NCBI RefSeq assembly: GCF_049546785.1
Contig: NZ_JBMWAN010000004.1
Coordinates: 517,426 to 581,425 of the forward strand
Length of the DNA stretch: 64,000 nt
Direction of reading: 5' to 3'
Source: Nitrospira_D sp035465795
GTDB taxonomy: Bacteria; Nitrospirota; Nitrospiria; Nitrospirales; Nitrospiraceae
Of this stretch, positions 43,110-51,469 are shown in pieces. How positions within the stretch are numbered: position 1 is the first letter of the stretch; every line of letters starts with the position of its first letter. The notes beneath the pieces are model-generated. The model had not been told where the DNA came from, ran no database searches, and was given only the letters and a program-made list of their open reading frames with translations. Made by a program: the position numbers and the translations under genes.

Positions 43110-43586
43110 TCAATGCTCCCCGCAACAGCCGTGATTCCGGTCCTCCGGAATGTTCTTCATGTCACGAAACACCTTTTCACGCTCTTCCGCACTGGTCACC
43201 TGATCGATGGAGGGATACAGCACCCGTTCCTCTTTCATGTTGTGAGAACGGAGCAGACTCACCAGCATCTGTTCCTCCTCATCGCTATCGAGATTCTCCC
43301 CGGCCACTTTGTCATGAATGGCTTCGAGCTGCTGCCCGATCAGACGATGCTCACCGCGCATGACGAACGTCGGCCCGCCTTCGGTCATGCCGGTTTTCTC
43401 CTCCCACAGAGGGAACAGCAGATCCTCTTCCCACACAATATGCCGCTGCAGACCAGCCTCGAATGCCTTGAACGCCTCCTTGGCCTTGGGAAAGTCGGAC
43501 CGCTTCAACTGCTGGAACGCCTTGAACAACTCGTCCAACCGGTCATGGTCCTCCTCATAATACGAGCTGATTGTCCTTTCACTCAT
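43110..43586 (-). CDS. Hemerythrin-domain protein
   Basis: 158 residues from the ATG at 43586, preceded by GAGGGGGGG. The diiron ligands of the four-helix bundle are in place: H14 (EEDHDRLDELF), H49 and E53 (HIVWEEDLLFP), H80 (RGEHRLIGQQL), and H115 with E119 (SHNMKEERVLYP). Hemerythrins bind O2 or NO; in bacteria they act in oxygen sensing, oxygen supply or NO stress. The C-terminus has an odd HGCCGEH tail that could bind a metal. There is no signal peptide, so it is cytosolic, although its co-transcribed neighbours are exported cytochromes. Confidence 0.93.
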   Translation of the reverse strand: MSERTISSYYEEDHDRLDELFKAFQQLKRSDFPKAKEAFKAFEAGLQRHIVWEEDLLFPLWEEKTGMTEGGPTFVMRGEHRLIGQQLEAIHDKVAGENLDSDEEEQMLVSLLRSHNMKEERVLYPSIDQVTSAEEREKVFRDMKNIPEDRNHGCCGEH

Positions 43587-43738
43587 CCCCCCCCCTCTAT
43601 GGTCGGCACGATAATCCCCATGTCCGCCTTCCTCGCAAATCTCGAGCGAGCCGGGCGTGGCTGACGCGACTCGCATAGATGCAATCGCGGACCATTCTCG
43701 CACTCCCCCCTCCTCTCGCAAGTCTCACGACACCTCCC

Positions 43739-44263
43739 TCAGGATCCACTCCTGACTTTAAATTCCAAGTGACAGGCCACGCAGGCCTTCAGCACGTTAT
43801 TAAACTGCGGCAGGATCTGCTTCAGGTCTTTCGTCGGAATGATGCGCGCAAGCTCCTCCGCCGCCTCATGATGTGCCATGGCCAGGTCGTGATAGGCCGG
43901 CGGAAAATTCTCCGGCTGCTGACTCACCATCGCCTGCCGATGCATAAAGAAACCCAAATGCGTTTCGGTCAGCCCCTTCGCCAGCTCAAAGTCCTCTTCA
44001 ACCAGCGCGTTCATGATCACTTGAATGGTCTCCAGATGCTGCAACATCACCGCGCGATGTTCTTTTCCTGCCGGTGGCGGCAATGGAATGGGATGCCTGG
44101 TATCCGGCGTCAAATAGGGATTGGGCCGCTGTTCGCCATGGCGCTGTTCAACCTCCGCGCAGCCGCCCGAAAACAGAACAGAGAGGAGCCCGAGGCCCAC
44201 GCCTTTAAGAAAGAGCTTTTTTCCGCTAAAGAATAAGAATGGCAGCGGTGAACTCCGGGGCAT
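43739..44263 (-). CDS. Haem-binding lipoprotein, cytochrome c-prime-like
   Basis: 174 residues; GAGAGG precedes the ATG. The lipoprotein signal LLSVLFSGGC (lipid Cys35) comes first. Then a Pro-rich stretch and a helical domain (EHRAVMLQHLETIQVIMNALVEEDFELAKGL ... HHEAAEELARII) that ends with the haem motif C161-VA-C164-H165. A C-terminal CxxCH after four helices is the layout of cytochromes c-prime, which bind NO or CO at a five-coordinate haem. It lies upstream of the hemerythrin gene on the same strand with 150 bases between, so both may deal with diatomic gases. Confidence 0.85.
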   Translation of the reverse strand: MPRSSPLPFLFFSGKKLFLKGVGLGLLSVLFSGGCAEVEQRHGEQRPNPYLTPDTRHPIPLPPPAGKEHRAVMLQHLETIQVIMNALVEEDFELAKGLTETHLGFFMHRQAMVSQQPENFPPAYHDLAMAHHEAAEELARIIPTKDLKQILPQFNNVLKACVACHLEFKVRSGS

Positions 44264-44727
44264 GTAGAACCTCTCTCAGCAGCATCCATCCATGAGTCCC
44301 ATCAGGCCGGATTTACGACCCGGCGCCTTACCTCAATCCTGTCCCTACCATTCCGGCTCCCCCACTCCATCAGGCAGACGGATTACTTACCTATACAGAG
44401 ATACGGAGCAATGGGCATGCCTTAGCCCCACACACGATCAACACCTATTTTATCTTGTACAGACAATAACTTCATGGTCCACGGCCAAGAATCAGCAGGG
44501 AAGATGGGGTCAATTGCGCCAATAGTCCGATCGGCACTGGCGCAGAATGCAACAATTAGAACCCCTGGCACCGTCATACCTTAACATAGTTCGGTTCCCT
44601 CGCATGAGACAATTCTGACCGTGACTGAACTGGGCAGAAGAAGGCATCCCATGAGTAGGGAGAATACCCGGTGACCGGCACCCCTCCCTTCGGTCTGCGT
44701 TCATGGACGTTGAGGCGAGGGGTCTCT
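44264..44727. other. Intergenic region, nothing recognised
   Basis: About 460 bases between the haem lipoprotein start and the end of the arsA remnant, both minus strand. It contains the lipoprotein promoter by necessity. No gene, tRNA or repeat was seen. Confidence 0.4.
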
Positions 44728-45465
44728 CTATGATTCGCGGGTCGCGCCGGCATGGTCGGGCGCGTTCTGCGGTTCGACGAGGTTACGCAACCGTTCGATG
44801 CCAATGGGCTCCTCGGGCTGCATCGGTACGAGCGCGACACGTCCGGCGTGGCGGGTGCGCACCGCCTCAATCTGGGCCAGCTCCAACGCCGCACGCCGTT
44901 TCAAGAAGGGTGACGAGGTTGGCGCCGCAGCCAGGCTGTTGTTGATGAGCCAGGCCCATGGCTCGATGCCGGCACGGCGCAGCTCCTCCTGTAATCCTGC
45001 GGCCTCCAGCACCGGCGTGGTTTCCGCCAAGGTCACAATCATTACCTTCGTACGTGCCGGGTCCTGTAGCCGCATCATCGGCGTGGTGTGGTGCAGATGT
45101 GGGTCGATATGGCGGGTCGCTTCGCGGTGATAGGCGCCGGTGGCATCGAGCAGCAACAGGGTGTGCCCGGTCGGCGCCGTGTCCATCACGACGAATTTCC
45201 TGCCGGCTTCGCGGATGATGCGGGAGAAGGCCTGGAACACCGCGATTTCCTCCGTGCAGGGCGAGCGCAAATCTTCTTCCAGCATGGCACGGCCCTGGGC
45301 ATCGAGCTCCCTGCCCTTGGTGTCGAGGACATGTTGCCGGCAGCGCGCGATCTCGGCCTGCGGGTCGATCCGGCTGACGTCGAACGATTGGACAATCTCA
45401 TCTAATTGCTTGAGGGTTTCCGCATTAAGGGAACAATACGCCCATCGTCCATTCTGACAGGGCAT
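44728..45465 (-). pseudogene. arsR-arsA deletion scar: tail of an ArsR regulator joined to the second half of arsenite ATPase ArsA
   Basis: 245 codons. Residues 7-28 (RWAYCSLNAETLKQLDEIVQ) match the end of the winged helix of ArsR repressors. From SRIDPQAEIARCRQHVL onwards the sequence is the back half of ArsA: LRSPCTEEIAVFQAFSRIIREAGRKFVVMDTAPTGHTLLLLD, TTPMMRLQDPARTKVMIVTLAETTPVLEA, RRAGIEPWAWLINNSL. Both P-loops and about 350 residues of ArsA are absent, so it cannot work as an ATPase. arsB, arsD and acr3 are not nearby. The open frame shows the fusion is recent or selected. An ArsR-type palindrome remains upstream at 45531-45548. Confidence 0.75.
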
Positions 45466-45530
45466 GAAAGAGAATCACGCCGTTCTCTCGCCGCTTGGCC
45501 GTCGTCGTCGTGCCTGCATCATATCAATAC

Positions 45531-45548
45531 TTCTTGATGATTCAAGAA
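45531..45548. promoter_or_regulatory. Palindrome resembling an ArsR/SmtB-family operator
   Basis: TTCTTGA-TGAT-TCAAGAA: perfect 7-bp inverted repeat with a 4-base spacer, 66 bases before the first codon of the arsR-arsA remnant, in a locally AT-rich patch. It fits the usual ArsR box position. Confidence 0.5.
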
Positions 45549-45685
45549 TGAGAAGACCGCTGGGATCGTTGGCCCCGTGCGGCATGGACCACGAGGCTAC
45601 CATGCCGGGGGGGCGGCTTCGGGAATCAAGAGGCCGGGAGAGATGAATCCGACGCTATAGGGCTCCAGGGGCACAATGTTCGACA

Positions 45686-46126
45686 TCACACGTTGGCACG
45701 GGCACGGACCCACTGCACGATGTCCTGCGCGCCGAGGGCCCCGGATTGCCGCGCCACTTCACGCCCTCCGCGAAAAAGGATCACGGTCGGGATACTCTGA
45801 ATGCCGAAGCGGGCTCCAAGCGACGGCTCCTCTTCCGTGTTCACCTTGGCCAGGCGAATCTGTGGTTCCAGAATCTTGGCCGCCTGCTCATATGCCGGCG
45901 CCATCATTCGGCAGGGCCCGCACCAGGGCGCCCAGAAATCCACGACCAGCGGAATGTCGCTTCCGGTGGCGTGCAGGTCAAAGTCCGCCGCCGTCAGCGC
46001 AAGCGGGTGTCCGGTGAACAGCCGCTCGTGGCACTGGCCGCACTTAGGGCCATCCGCGAGTCGTGCTGTCGGGACGCGATTGATGGTGTGGCAGCGGGGG
46101 CATAGGATACGCGTCATATCACTCAT
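45686..46126 (-). CDS. trxC: Thioredoxin 2 (zinc-finger thioredoxin)
   Basis: 146 residues. N-terminal zinc ribbon C9-PR-C12 and C29-GQ-C32 as in E. coli Trx2, then a thioredoxin fold with active site W-C69-GP-C72 in VVDFWAPWCGPCRMMAP and cis-Pro in IQSIPTVILFRGG. It reduces cytosolic disulphides and is part of the oxidative stress response. The start at 46126 has only a weak ribosome site; an ATG three codons later keeps the zinc ribbon. It is downstream of cbpA-cbpM on the same strand with 127 bases between. Confidence 0.95.
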   Translation of the reverse strand: MSDMTRILCPRCHTINRVPTARLADGPKCGQCHERLFTGHPLALTAADFDLHATGSDIPLVVDFWAPWCGPCRMMAPAYEQAAKILEPQIRLAKVNTEEEPSLGARFGIQSIPTVILFRGGREVARQSGALGAQDIVQWVRARANV

Positions 46127-46253
46127 GATTCAGGTCCGTAACAGTACCAATCATTACAACACCAACAGCCGCCCGGATGCCGGAAACAGGCAACGGCAGT
46201 GACCGGAGACCGGCCGGACGAGTCGGCTCCCCCGCGTCCCTTGTGCGGCAAGC

Positions 46254-46574
46254 CTATTCCGCATCCAGGCCGGCCCGCTTCAGGCGAGCGCGCAACTGTT
46301 CGATCTGATCGAGCAGATCAAGCATCACTGCGGCCGCATCGAGACTGGCATCAAAATCCCGTTGCAGGCGGGCCACTCGGCGGGCACAGGTGAGATCCGT
46401 CGCGCGGAACCGCCAGCCCGAGGCCTCCGCACCTTGCGGCTCCAGCACCCCCACGGCCACCAATTCGACGATCCACTGCACCTCCGCGCCACAAGCTCTC
46501 GCCAACTCCTCGATCGACAGCACACCCTCATCACCGATGACGCTTCCTGTCACAAGATCCTGCTCCCTATCCAT
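46254..46574 (-). CDS. cbpM: CbpM-like modulator of DnaJ-type co-chaperone
   Basis: 106 residues. It has a MerR-like helix-turn-helix core: GVLSIEELARACGAEVQWIVELVAVGVLEPQG, then FRATDLTCARRVARLQRDFDASLDAAAVMLDLLDQIEQLRARL, the typical CbpM pattern. CbpM binds the J-domain of CbpA and inhibits it. The ATG is two bases after the cbpA stop, so the two are made together in the usual cbpA-cbpM order. Confidence 0.88.
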   Translation of the reverse strand: MDREQDLVTGSVIGDEGVLSIEELARACGAEVQWIVELVAVGVLEPQGAEASGWRFRATDLTCARRVARLQRDFDASLDAAAVMLDLLDQIEQLRARLKRAGLDAE

Positions 46575-46576
46575 AG

Positions 46577-47509
46577 TTAGACCCCCAGCGCTTTGCGCGG
46601 ATTGAAGGCCAGTTCCCGCGCCATGGTGCGATAGATCTGTTGTGCCTGCTCCGTGTCCGCGTTCGGAAGGACCACGTTCAGGACAAGATAGAGATCCCCC
46701 GCCGGTTCGCCGGGAATGCCGCGCCCCTTGAGCCTTAGCCTTCGCCCGCTCTGCGAACCCGGGGGGATTTTGACTTCAACCACGCCGGTCGGGGTCGGTG
46801 CCTTGACCGTCGCTCCGAGGGCCGCTTCCCAGGGTGCAAGCGGCAACGAGAGGGTCAGATCACGGCCTTGTACCTGGTACAGGGGGTGGGGATGAAAAAA
46901 GATCTCGAGATAGAGGTCGCCCGCCGGCATTCCGCCGGCTCCCGGGGCGCCTTGCCCCGCCAGCCGGATATGCTGGCCTTCACGGATGCCTTTGGGGATC
47001 TGTACGTTCAGCGACCGCTCCCGCAGCACCACCCGGCCTTGCGCATCCGCCTGCGGCGAACGCAGGGTCATCGTGTGGGTTCCGCCGTGAAACGCATCCT
47101 CGAGGTTCATGAATATCTTGGCATGATGGTCCTCGCCGTGAGCACGGGTGGATGCGCCGCGACGGGAGAAGTTGCCGAACAGAGTGGAGAAGAAGTCGCT
47201 ATAGTCGGCGGCTTCCGCCGCGGAAGCGCCACCGGAGGTGAACTCGAAGCCCGCGCCCCATTCGGGCGGAGGGGTAAATTCCTGCCCCGCTCGCCAGCGA
47301 TTGCCGAGTTGATCGTAGGCGGCGCGCTTCTCCGGATCCTGGAGCACTTCGTAGGCTTCGCCGATTTCCTTAAAGCGCGCTTCCGCTTGCGGCTCTTTAC
47401 TCACGTCCGGATGATATTTTCGCGCCAACTTGCGGTAGGCGCTTTTGATGTCGTCGGCCGTCGCCGTGCGGTCAACCTCGAGAAGCTTGTAGTAGTCCTT
47501 AAATTCCAT
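46577..47509 (-). CDS. cbpA: DnaJ-like co-chaperone CbpA
   Basis: 310 residues from the second ATG of a pair (47512/47509). J-domain 4-70 with the HPD motif (KYHPDVSKEPQAEARFKEIGEAYEVLQDPEKRAAYD), Gly/Phe-rich linker (GAGFEFTSGGAS), no Cys-rich zinc domain, and two C-terminal substrate domains (IFMNLEDAFHGGTHTMTLR; LNVQIPKGIREGQHIRLAGQGAPG; VEVKIPPGSQSGRRLRLKGRGIPG). It recruits DnaK to substrates in the cytosol and can also bind curved DNA in E. coli. CbpA is a stationary-phase and stress version of DnaJ, in line with the other stress genes of the window. Confidence 0.93.
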   Translation of the reverse strand: MEFKDYYKLLEVDRTATADDIKSAYRKLARKYHPDVSKEPQAEARFKEIGEAYEVLQDPEKRAAYDQLGNRWRAGQEFTPPPEWGAGFEFTSGGASAAEAADYSDFFSTLFGNFSRRGASTRAHGEDHHAKIFMNLEDAFHGGTHTMTLRSPQADAQGRVVLRERSLNVQIPKGIREGQHIRLAGQGAPGAGGMPAGDLYLEIFFHPHPLYQVQGRDLTLSLPLAPWEAALGATVKAPTPTGVVEVKIPPGSQSGRRLRLKGRGIPGEPAGDLYLVLNVVLPNADTEQAQQIYRTMARELAFNPRKALGV

Positions 47510-47648
47510 CATCCTTCGTTCCCGGCCGTACAATCGGCGACGTCGGAAGCTCTCCGGACATTCGTTGCGCGCCTGCGGAATGATCCGCGCAGCATCGTAG
47601 CGATTGCACGACAACGCTTCGCTTGCCCCGGCTCACCTCCGGACACGA

Positions 47649-48584
47649 TCATGATCCGCCGACAGGCAGCCAATATTCATCGACCCGCGCTTGAATATGC
47701 CGGATCGCTTCGTCCTGCCTCGTCGGTTCGAACAGATGCCGGAACCGTCCCTGCAGCTTAAGGTATTCTTCCACCGGTTTGCGCTTCGGAATGTAGGTGT
47801 GCGTCACTTCTCCGTTGATCGCTTCCTTCAGCGGCCAGAGGCCCGTCTCCACCGCCAGCTTCGCCACTTCCGGAGTTTCTCCCGGGTCGTACAGCCAGCC
47901 GGTCGGACAGGCCGAGAGCGCAAGGAACAGTTTCGGGCCTGTGAATGTGGACGCGCGCGCGAATTTTTCTTCCAGATCCAACGGGTACCGTGGCGCGACC
48001 GTCGCGATGTAGGGCGGTTTGTGCGCCCGCCAGATTTCGAATATATCCTTCTTCTCCTGGATTGCGCCGGACGGATGCTGCAGACTGCAGGGCGACGTGG
48101 CCGTCCGCGCGCCGTAGGGTGTCGCAGCGGATAACTGCATGCCGGTGTTGCCGTAGGCTTCGTTATCGTAACAGAAATAGTAGAAATCGAGGCCGCGATA
48201 GATGGCGCCGGACGTCGAAGAGAGCGCCATGTCATAGGTCGAACCGTCCCCTCCCAACACCACGACTTTCAGATTCTCTTCTTTCGGCAACCGCCCTTTG
48301 GCAATCAGCACATCCAACGCATCGCGCACGCCTTGCGCACCGGCCGGCGCCGACCCCATCGTCGTGTAGAGCCACGATCCTTTGAAGGGTGTAAAGGGAT
48401 AGGCCGCCAGCATGGTAAAGCACCCGGCGGCATTCACGTAGACCACGTCGTCGCCCAGCACCTTCGCGGCAAGGCGCAGCGCCTCCAGCCCTCCGCATCC
48501 GGCACAGAGTGCCGTTCCTGGCAGCACATGCTCTTCGCGGGGGATCTGCTTGATCTTCTTGAATGTCTCGCGGTGCCAGGGCAT
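47649..48584 (-). CDS. porB: Pyruvate/2-oxoacid:ferredoxin oxidoreductase, beta subunit
   Basis: 311 residues. Carries thiamine diphosphate and the proximal cluster: PGTALCAGCGGLEAL, the ThDP motif VVLGGDGSTYDMALSSTSGAIYRGLDFYYFCYDNEAYGNTGMQ, then ATSPCSLQHPSG and KKDIFEIWRAHKPPYIATVAP. The enzyme interconverts pyruvate + CoA + oxidised ferredoxin with acetyl-CoA + CO2 + reduced ferredoxin. In the reductive TCA cycle it runs towards pyruvate. The length and motifs fit POR beta better than the shorter 2-oxoglutarate type, but substrate is inferred. It is last in a three-gene operon 16 bases after porA. Confidence 0.92.
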   Translation of the reverse strand: MPWHRETFKKIKQIPREEHVLPGTALCAGCGGLEALRLAAKVLGDDVVYVNAAGCFTMLAAYPFTPFKGSWLYTTMGSAPAGAQGVRDALDVLIAKGRLPKEENLKVVVLGGDGSTYDMALSSTSGAIYRGLDFYYFCYDNEAYGNTGMQLSAATPYGARTATSPCSLQHPSGAIQEKKDIFEIWRAHKPPYIATVAPRYPLDLEEKFARASTFTGPKLFLALSACPTGWLYDPGETPEVAKLAVETGLWPLKEAINGEVTHTYIPKRKPVEEYLKLQGRFRHLFEPTRQDEAIRHIQARVDEYWLPVGGS

Positions 48585-48599
48585 GACGAAACCTCTCAG

Positions 48600-49826
48600 C
48601 TATTTGCTATCAGCTCGCGATCCGGCTGCAAGAACCTGAAGCTGCGTCATCTCACGGTGCTCGGCCTCTGTGTAGAGCAACACCGGCCCGATGCCTTTCC
48701 CACGGACTCCCGCATCCGCCGTCTGCTCGAAGATCGCTCGAAACTCGCCCTCCGAGAGGTTCTTTCCTCCCAGACCGCCGATGAACGAGCAGAGCGCCCG
48801 CGGACGCAAGGCTTCGTCGTAGAGACAGGCTGCAACTTCCTGAAAGAGGATGCCGCCCTGCCCGGGAGCCAGATTCTGATCGAGCACCGCGACAGCCCGG
48901 CGGCCTCGCAACGCGTCACGGATGGCGTCCGCCGGCCAGGGACGGATCATGCGGAGGCGGAGCAGGCCCACTCGCTTGCCCTCCGCCCTGGCCACATCGA
49001 CGGCGGCCTTGCCTTTGCTCGCAAAGGCGTTGGTCATGATGAGCACATCTTCAGCATCGTCAAGCCGATAGCCCTCGACCACATCGTACCGCCGTCCGAA
49101 CAACCGCTCGAATGCCACAGCCGCTTCCTGATGCACCTCCAGCGCGTTCATGGCAGCCAAATGCATCTGATGACGGAAGTACGAGTACGGCGTCCCGCCG
49201 AGGACCGCCACGCCGAACGCATGCGGCGCGGAGGCTTTGAAGCCCAAGTGGGCAGGGCGAAACGGCGGCAGGAACTCCTTGACCTTCTCCGGATCCGGCA
49301 GACTCACCGGCTCGCGGGTAAACGACAGGTAGAAGCCGTCCAGATTGACGATGACGGGCAACATGACCCGCTCATCCTCCGCGATCCGATAGGCCATCAG
49401 AATCGAATCCAACACTTCCTGGCAGGTCTCGGCATGGATCTGAAGAAAACCGCAGTCCCGGGCGGCCAGCACATCGTTGTGATCCGGCTCCAGCGTAATC
49501 GGGGCAGCCAGCGCCCGGGAGACGTTGACCAGCACAAGCGGCGCGCGCCACCCTGAGATCGAATAGAGCACTTCGATGGCATACAACAGACCCTGGCTGG
49601 ATGTCGCAGTGAACACCCGGGCTCCCGTGGCCGCTGCGGCTCCGGCTGCTGTCATCATGGAATGCTCGGAATCCATGCTCACAAACCGCGCATCCATCGC
49701 GCCGCTCTCGCACCACTTGGCCAGCGCCTCCACAATTTCCGTCTGCGGCGTGATCGGGAAAGCCGGCACATAGTCCACGCCGGCCAGCCGCGCGCCCCAG
49801 GCCGCCGCGAGATTGCCGGTCATCAT
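48600..49826 (-). CDS. porA: Pyruvate/2-oxoacid:ferredoxin oxidoreductase, alpha subunit
   Basis: 408 residues from the ATG at 49826, preceded by GGAAGG and overlapping the end of the gamma-delta gene. Domain I has TGNLAAAWGARLAGVDYVPAFPITPQTEIVEALAKW and MDSEHSMMTAAGAAAATGARVFTATSSQGLLYAIEVLYSISGWRAPLVLVNVSR. Domain II follows from about 250 (VEGYRLDDAEDVLIMTNAFA; KRVGLLRLRMIRPWPADAIRDAL; VAVLDQNLAPGQGGILFQEV). With beta it forms the pyruvate-binding site. Confidence 0.93.
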   Translation of the reverse strand: MMTGNLAAAWGARLAGVDYVPAFPITPQTEIVEALAKWCESGAMDARFVSMDSEHSMMTAAGAAAATGARVFTATSSQGLLYAIEVLYSISGWRAPLVLVNVSRALAAPITLEPDHNDVLAARDCGFLQIHAETCQEVLDSILMAYRIAEDERVMLPVIVNLDGFYLSFTREPVSLPDPEKVKEFLPPFRPAHLGFKASAPHAFGVAVLGGTPYSYFRHQMHLAAMNALEVHQEAAVAFERLFGRRYDVVEGYRLDDAEDVLIMTNAFASKGKAAVDVARAEGKRVGLLRLRMIRPWPADAIRDALRGRRAVAVLDQNLAPGQGGILFQEVAACLYDEALRPRALCSFIGGLGGKNLSEGEFRAIFEQTADAGVRGKGIGPVLLYTEAEHREMTQLQVLAAGSRADSK

Positions 49827-50740
49827 TTCGCCTTCCACGCCACGCCCCCTTCCTTCTCCCGCTCAGCCACTAAGGCATCGGTGGGACATTCATGGATGCA
49901 GATCTGGCAACCCTTGCAATGATCGTAATCGATCACGGGCCTGTCTTCCTTCGTCATCGAAATCACGCCGTCCGGGCAGTAGGCAAAACACAACCAGCAG
50001 CCATTGCACTTGTCGGGCACCAGCACCGGCCGGAAGGTTCGCCAGCCGCCGGTTTCGCGCAGAATCGAGTTCCCTGCAGCGCTGATCCTCGCGGTTCCTC
50101 TTGTCGGAGGTTCATAGGTCGGCGCTTGAAGCTGGACCGGGGCAGCCGGCCGCAGCGCGCCTGCGTCGAAGAGAAGCGGTTGAACCGCGTCAGAACACTG
50201 AGCCGCCACGGCTTGATTGCGCTCGATGACCTGAGCGGAGATCCCGAGATCCGCCAATTCCCGTGCGATGGCTTCACGGATCGATTCCTGACGGAGTCCG
50301 GCGAGCCTGGCCGCCACGGCACCGAGCAGGGCGCTGAGCGCACCGCGTGCGCCGAACTGCTGCAACGCAATGCCCGTCAGGTCGAGCGTCACCACACGGC
50401 CGGGAAGGGACGTCTGGGCCCGACATTCCACATCCGACAACGGCGAATTGACAAAGACCGCCGTGTGTTCGTCGATCCCGTCCAACACACGGGCCGCGGC
50501 ATCCGTTATCAGCGAGGCGTCAGCCACGACCACCAGGTCGGGATGGGCAATCAGTCCCCGCTCCCGTATCGGCTCCTGGGCAATCCTCGTATAGGCGGCG
50601 ACCGGCGCCCCGCGGCGCTCGGCTCCGTAAATCGGGGAATCCTGCGCCACGAACCCTTCAAGGAACGCCGCCGTCCCCACAATGCGACTGGCGGTCTTCG
50701 CACCCTGCCCCCCTCGGCCATGGAACCGGATGGCGATCAC
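49823..50740 (-). CDS. porG: Pyruvate/2-oxoacid:ferredoxin oxidoreductase, fused gamma-delta subunit
   Basis: 305 residues from a GTG with GAGGAG upstream. Residues 1-185 are the gamma domain (IAIRFHGRGGQGAKTASRIVGTAAFLEG; SPIYGAERRGAPVAAYTRIA), which shapes the CoA site. A linker is followed by a delta-type ferredoxin domain with two 4Fe-4S motifs, CNGCWLCFAYCPDG and CKGCQICIHECPTD. In many organisms gamma and delta are separate genes; here they are one. The stop overlaps the porA start. It is preceded 9 bases away by the YtxH-like gene, so four genes may share one mRNA. Confidence 0.92.
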   Translation of the reverse strand: MIAIRFHGRGGQGAKTASRIVGTAAFLEGFVAQDSPIYGAERRGAPVAAYTRIAQEPIRERGLIAHPDLVVVADASLITDAAARVLDGIDEHTAVFVNSPLSDVECRAQTSLPGRVVTLDLTGIALQQFGARGALSALLGAVAARLAGLRQESIREAIARELADLGISAQVIERNQAVAAQCSDAVQPLLFDAGALRPAAPVQLQAPTYEPPTRGTARISAAGNSILRETGGWRTFRPVLVPDKCNGCWLCFAYCPDGVISMTKEDRPVIDYDHCKGCQICIHECPTDALVAEREKEGGVAWKAK

Positions 50741-50749
50741 GACATCTCC

Positions 50750-51061
50750 TCAGCTACAGCACTTCTCCATCTTCTCTTTCATCGTCTCCCGACCGGCCTT
50801 GACCGCCGATTCGACCTCCGCCTTCTTCTCCGCCACAAACTGCTTGCCCCGCTCGATCACCTCATCAAGGGCGACTCGCGCCTCTTTGGCCCTTTCCAGG
50901 ACCTCCTCTTCCGTTCTCCTGGCGAAATCCCTCAAGTCCTGGCGGGTCTCCCTCCCTGATTTCGGAGCGAGAAGAATACCGGCCACGACCCCCGCAACGG
51001 CGCCGCCTAAGAACGCCAGTGCGACCGCTTGTGCCGAACATGTTTTGTCCTGATTTTCCAT
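50750..51061 (-). CDS. YtxH-like small membrane-anchored coiled-coil protein
   Basis: 103 residues; CTAAGGAGG before the ATG is an almost ideal ribosome site. One N-terminal span with Gly zipper (ALAFLGGAVAGVVAGILLAPKSGRETRQDL) followed by a long charged helix (ARRTEEEVLERAKEARVALDEVIERGKQFVAEKKAEVESAVKAG) and a KCCS end. This is the YtxH (DUF948/gas-vesicle-like) pattern, linked with general stress in Bacillus. Directly upstream of the POR genes with 9 bases spacing. Confidence 0.87.
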   Translation of the reverse strand: MENQDKTCSAQAVALAFLGGAVAGVVAGILLAPKSGRETRQDLRDFARRTEEEVLERAKEARVALDEVIERGKQFVAEKKAEVESAVKAGRETMKEKMEKCCS

Positions 51062-51469
51062 AACTCTGCCTCCTTAGTGAACGACATTCTTCGATAAGGA
51101 AAAGCGAAGGCCGTGCCACAGATGAATCGGGCGCCGAAGATTCATTGTCTTGATTTATCGAGACCTTAAGACGGAAATTCGAAAGGAGGTGAAGGCTTCT
51201 CTGTGGCATTCCAGGTCCGAGGGGATAAGACCGCTGTCGCGAAAGGCAACAGGCTCTACCGCGCCCGAAACGGCGGATTACAGATACTTCGGGATGAGAC
51301 AGATGAATTGTAGAACAGCCGCGCCACTGATAAAATCCGCCCCCTACGGAGAACCGGGGCCCGCTTGATTCTGCGCCGCCTCTCCGGACCGGACGGGTCT
51401 TGATCTTTTCACGTCGGTTGCCGGCAAGCAACCGGGGCGCGAAGCAGACGGAGCTGGAATAGAGAGTCA
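51062..51469. other. Divergent promoter region, no gene seen
   Basis: About 410 bases between the YtxH-POR operon (minus) and the hybrid kinase (plus). It must hold both promoters. No clear box or repeat was identified; a short AGGAGGTG at 51184 precedes no convincing gene. Confidence 0.4.
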
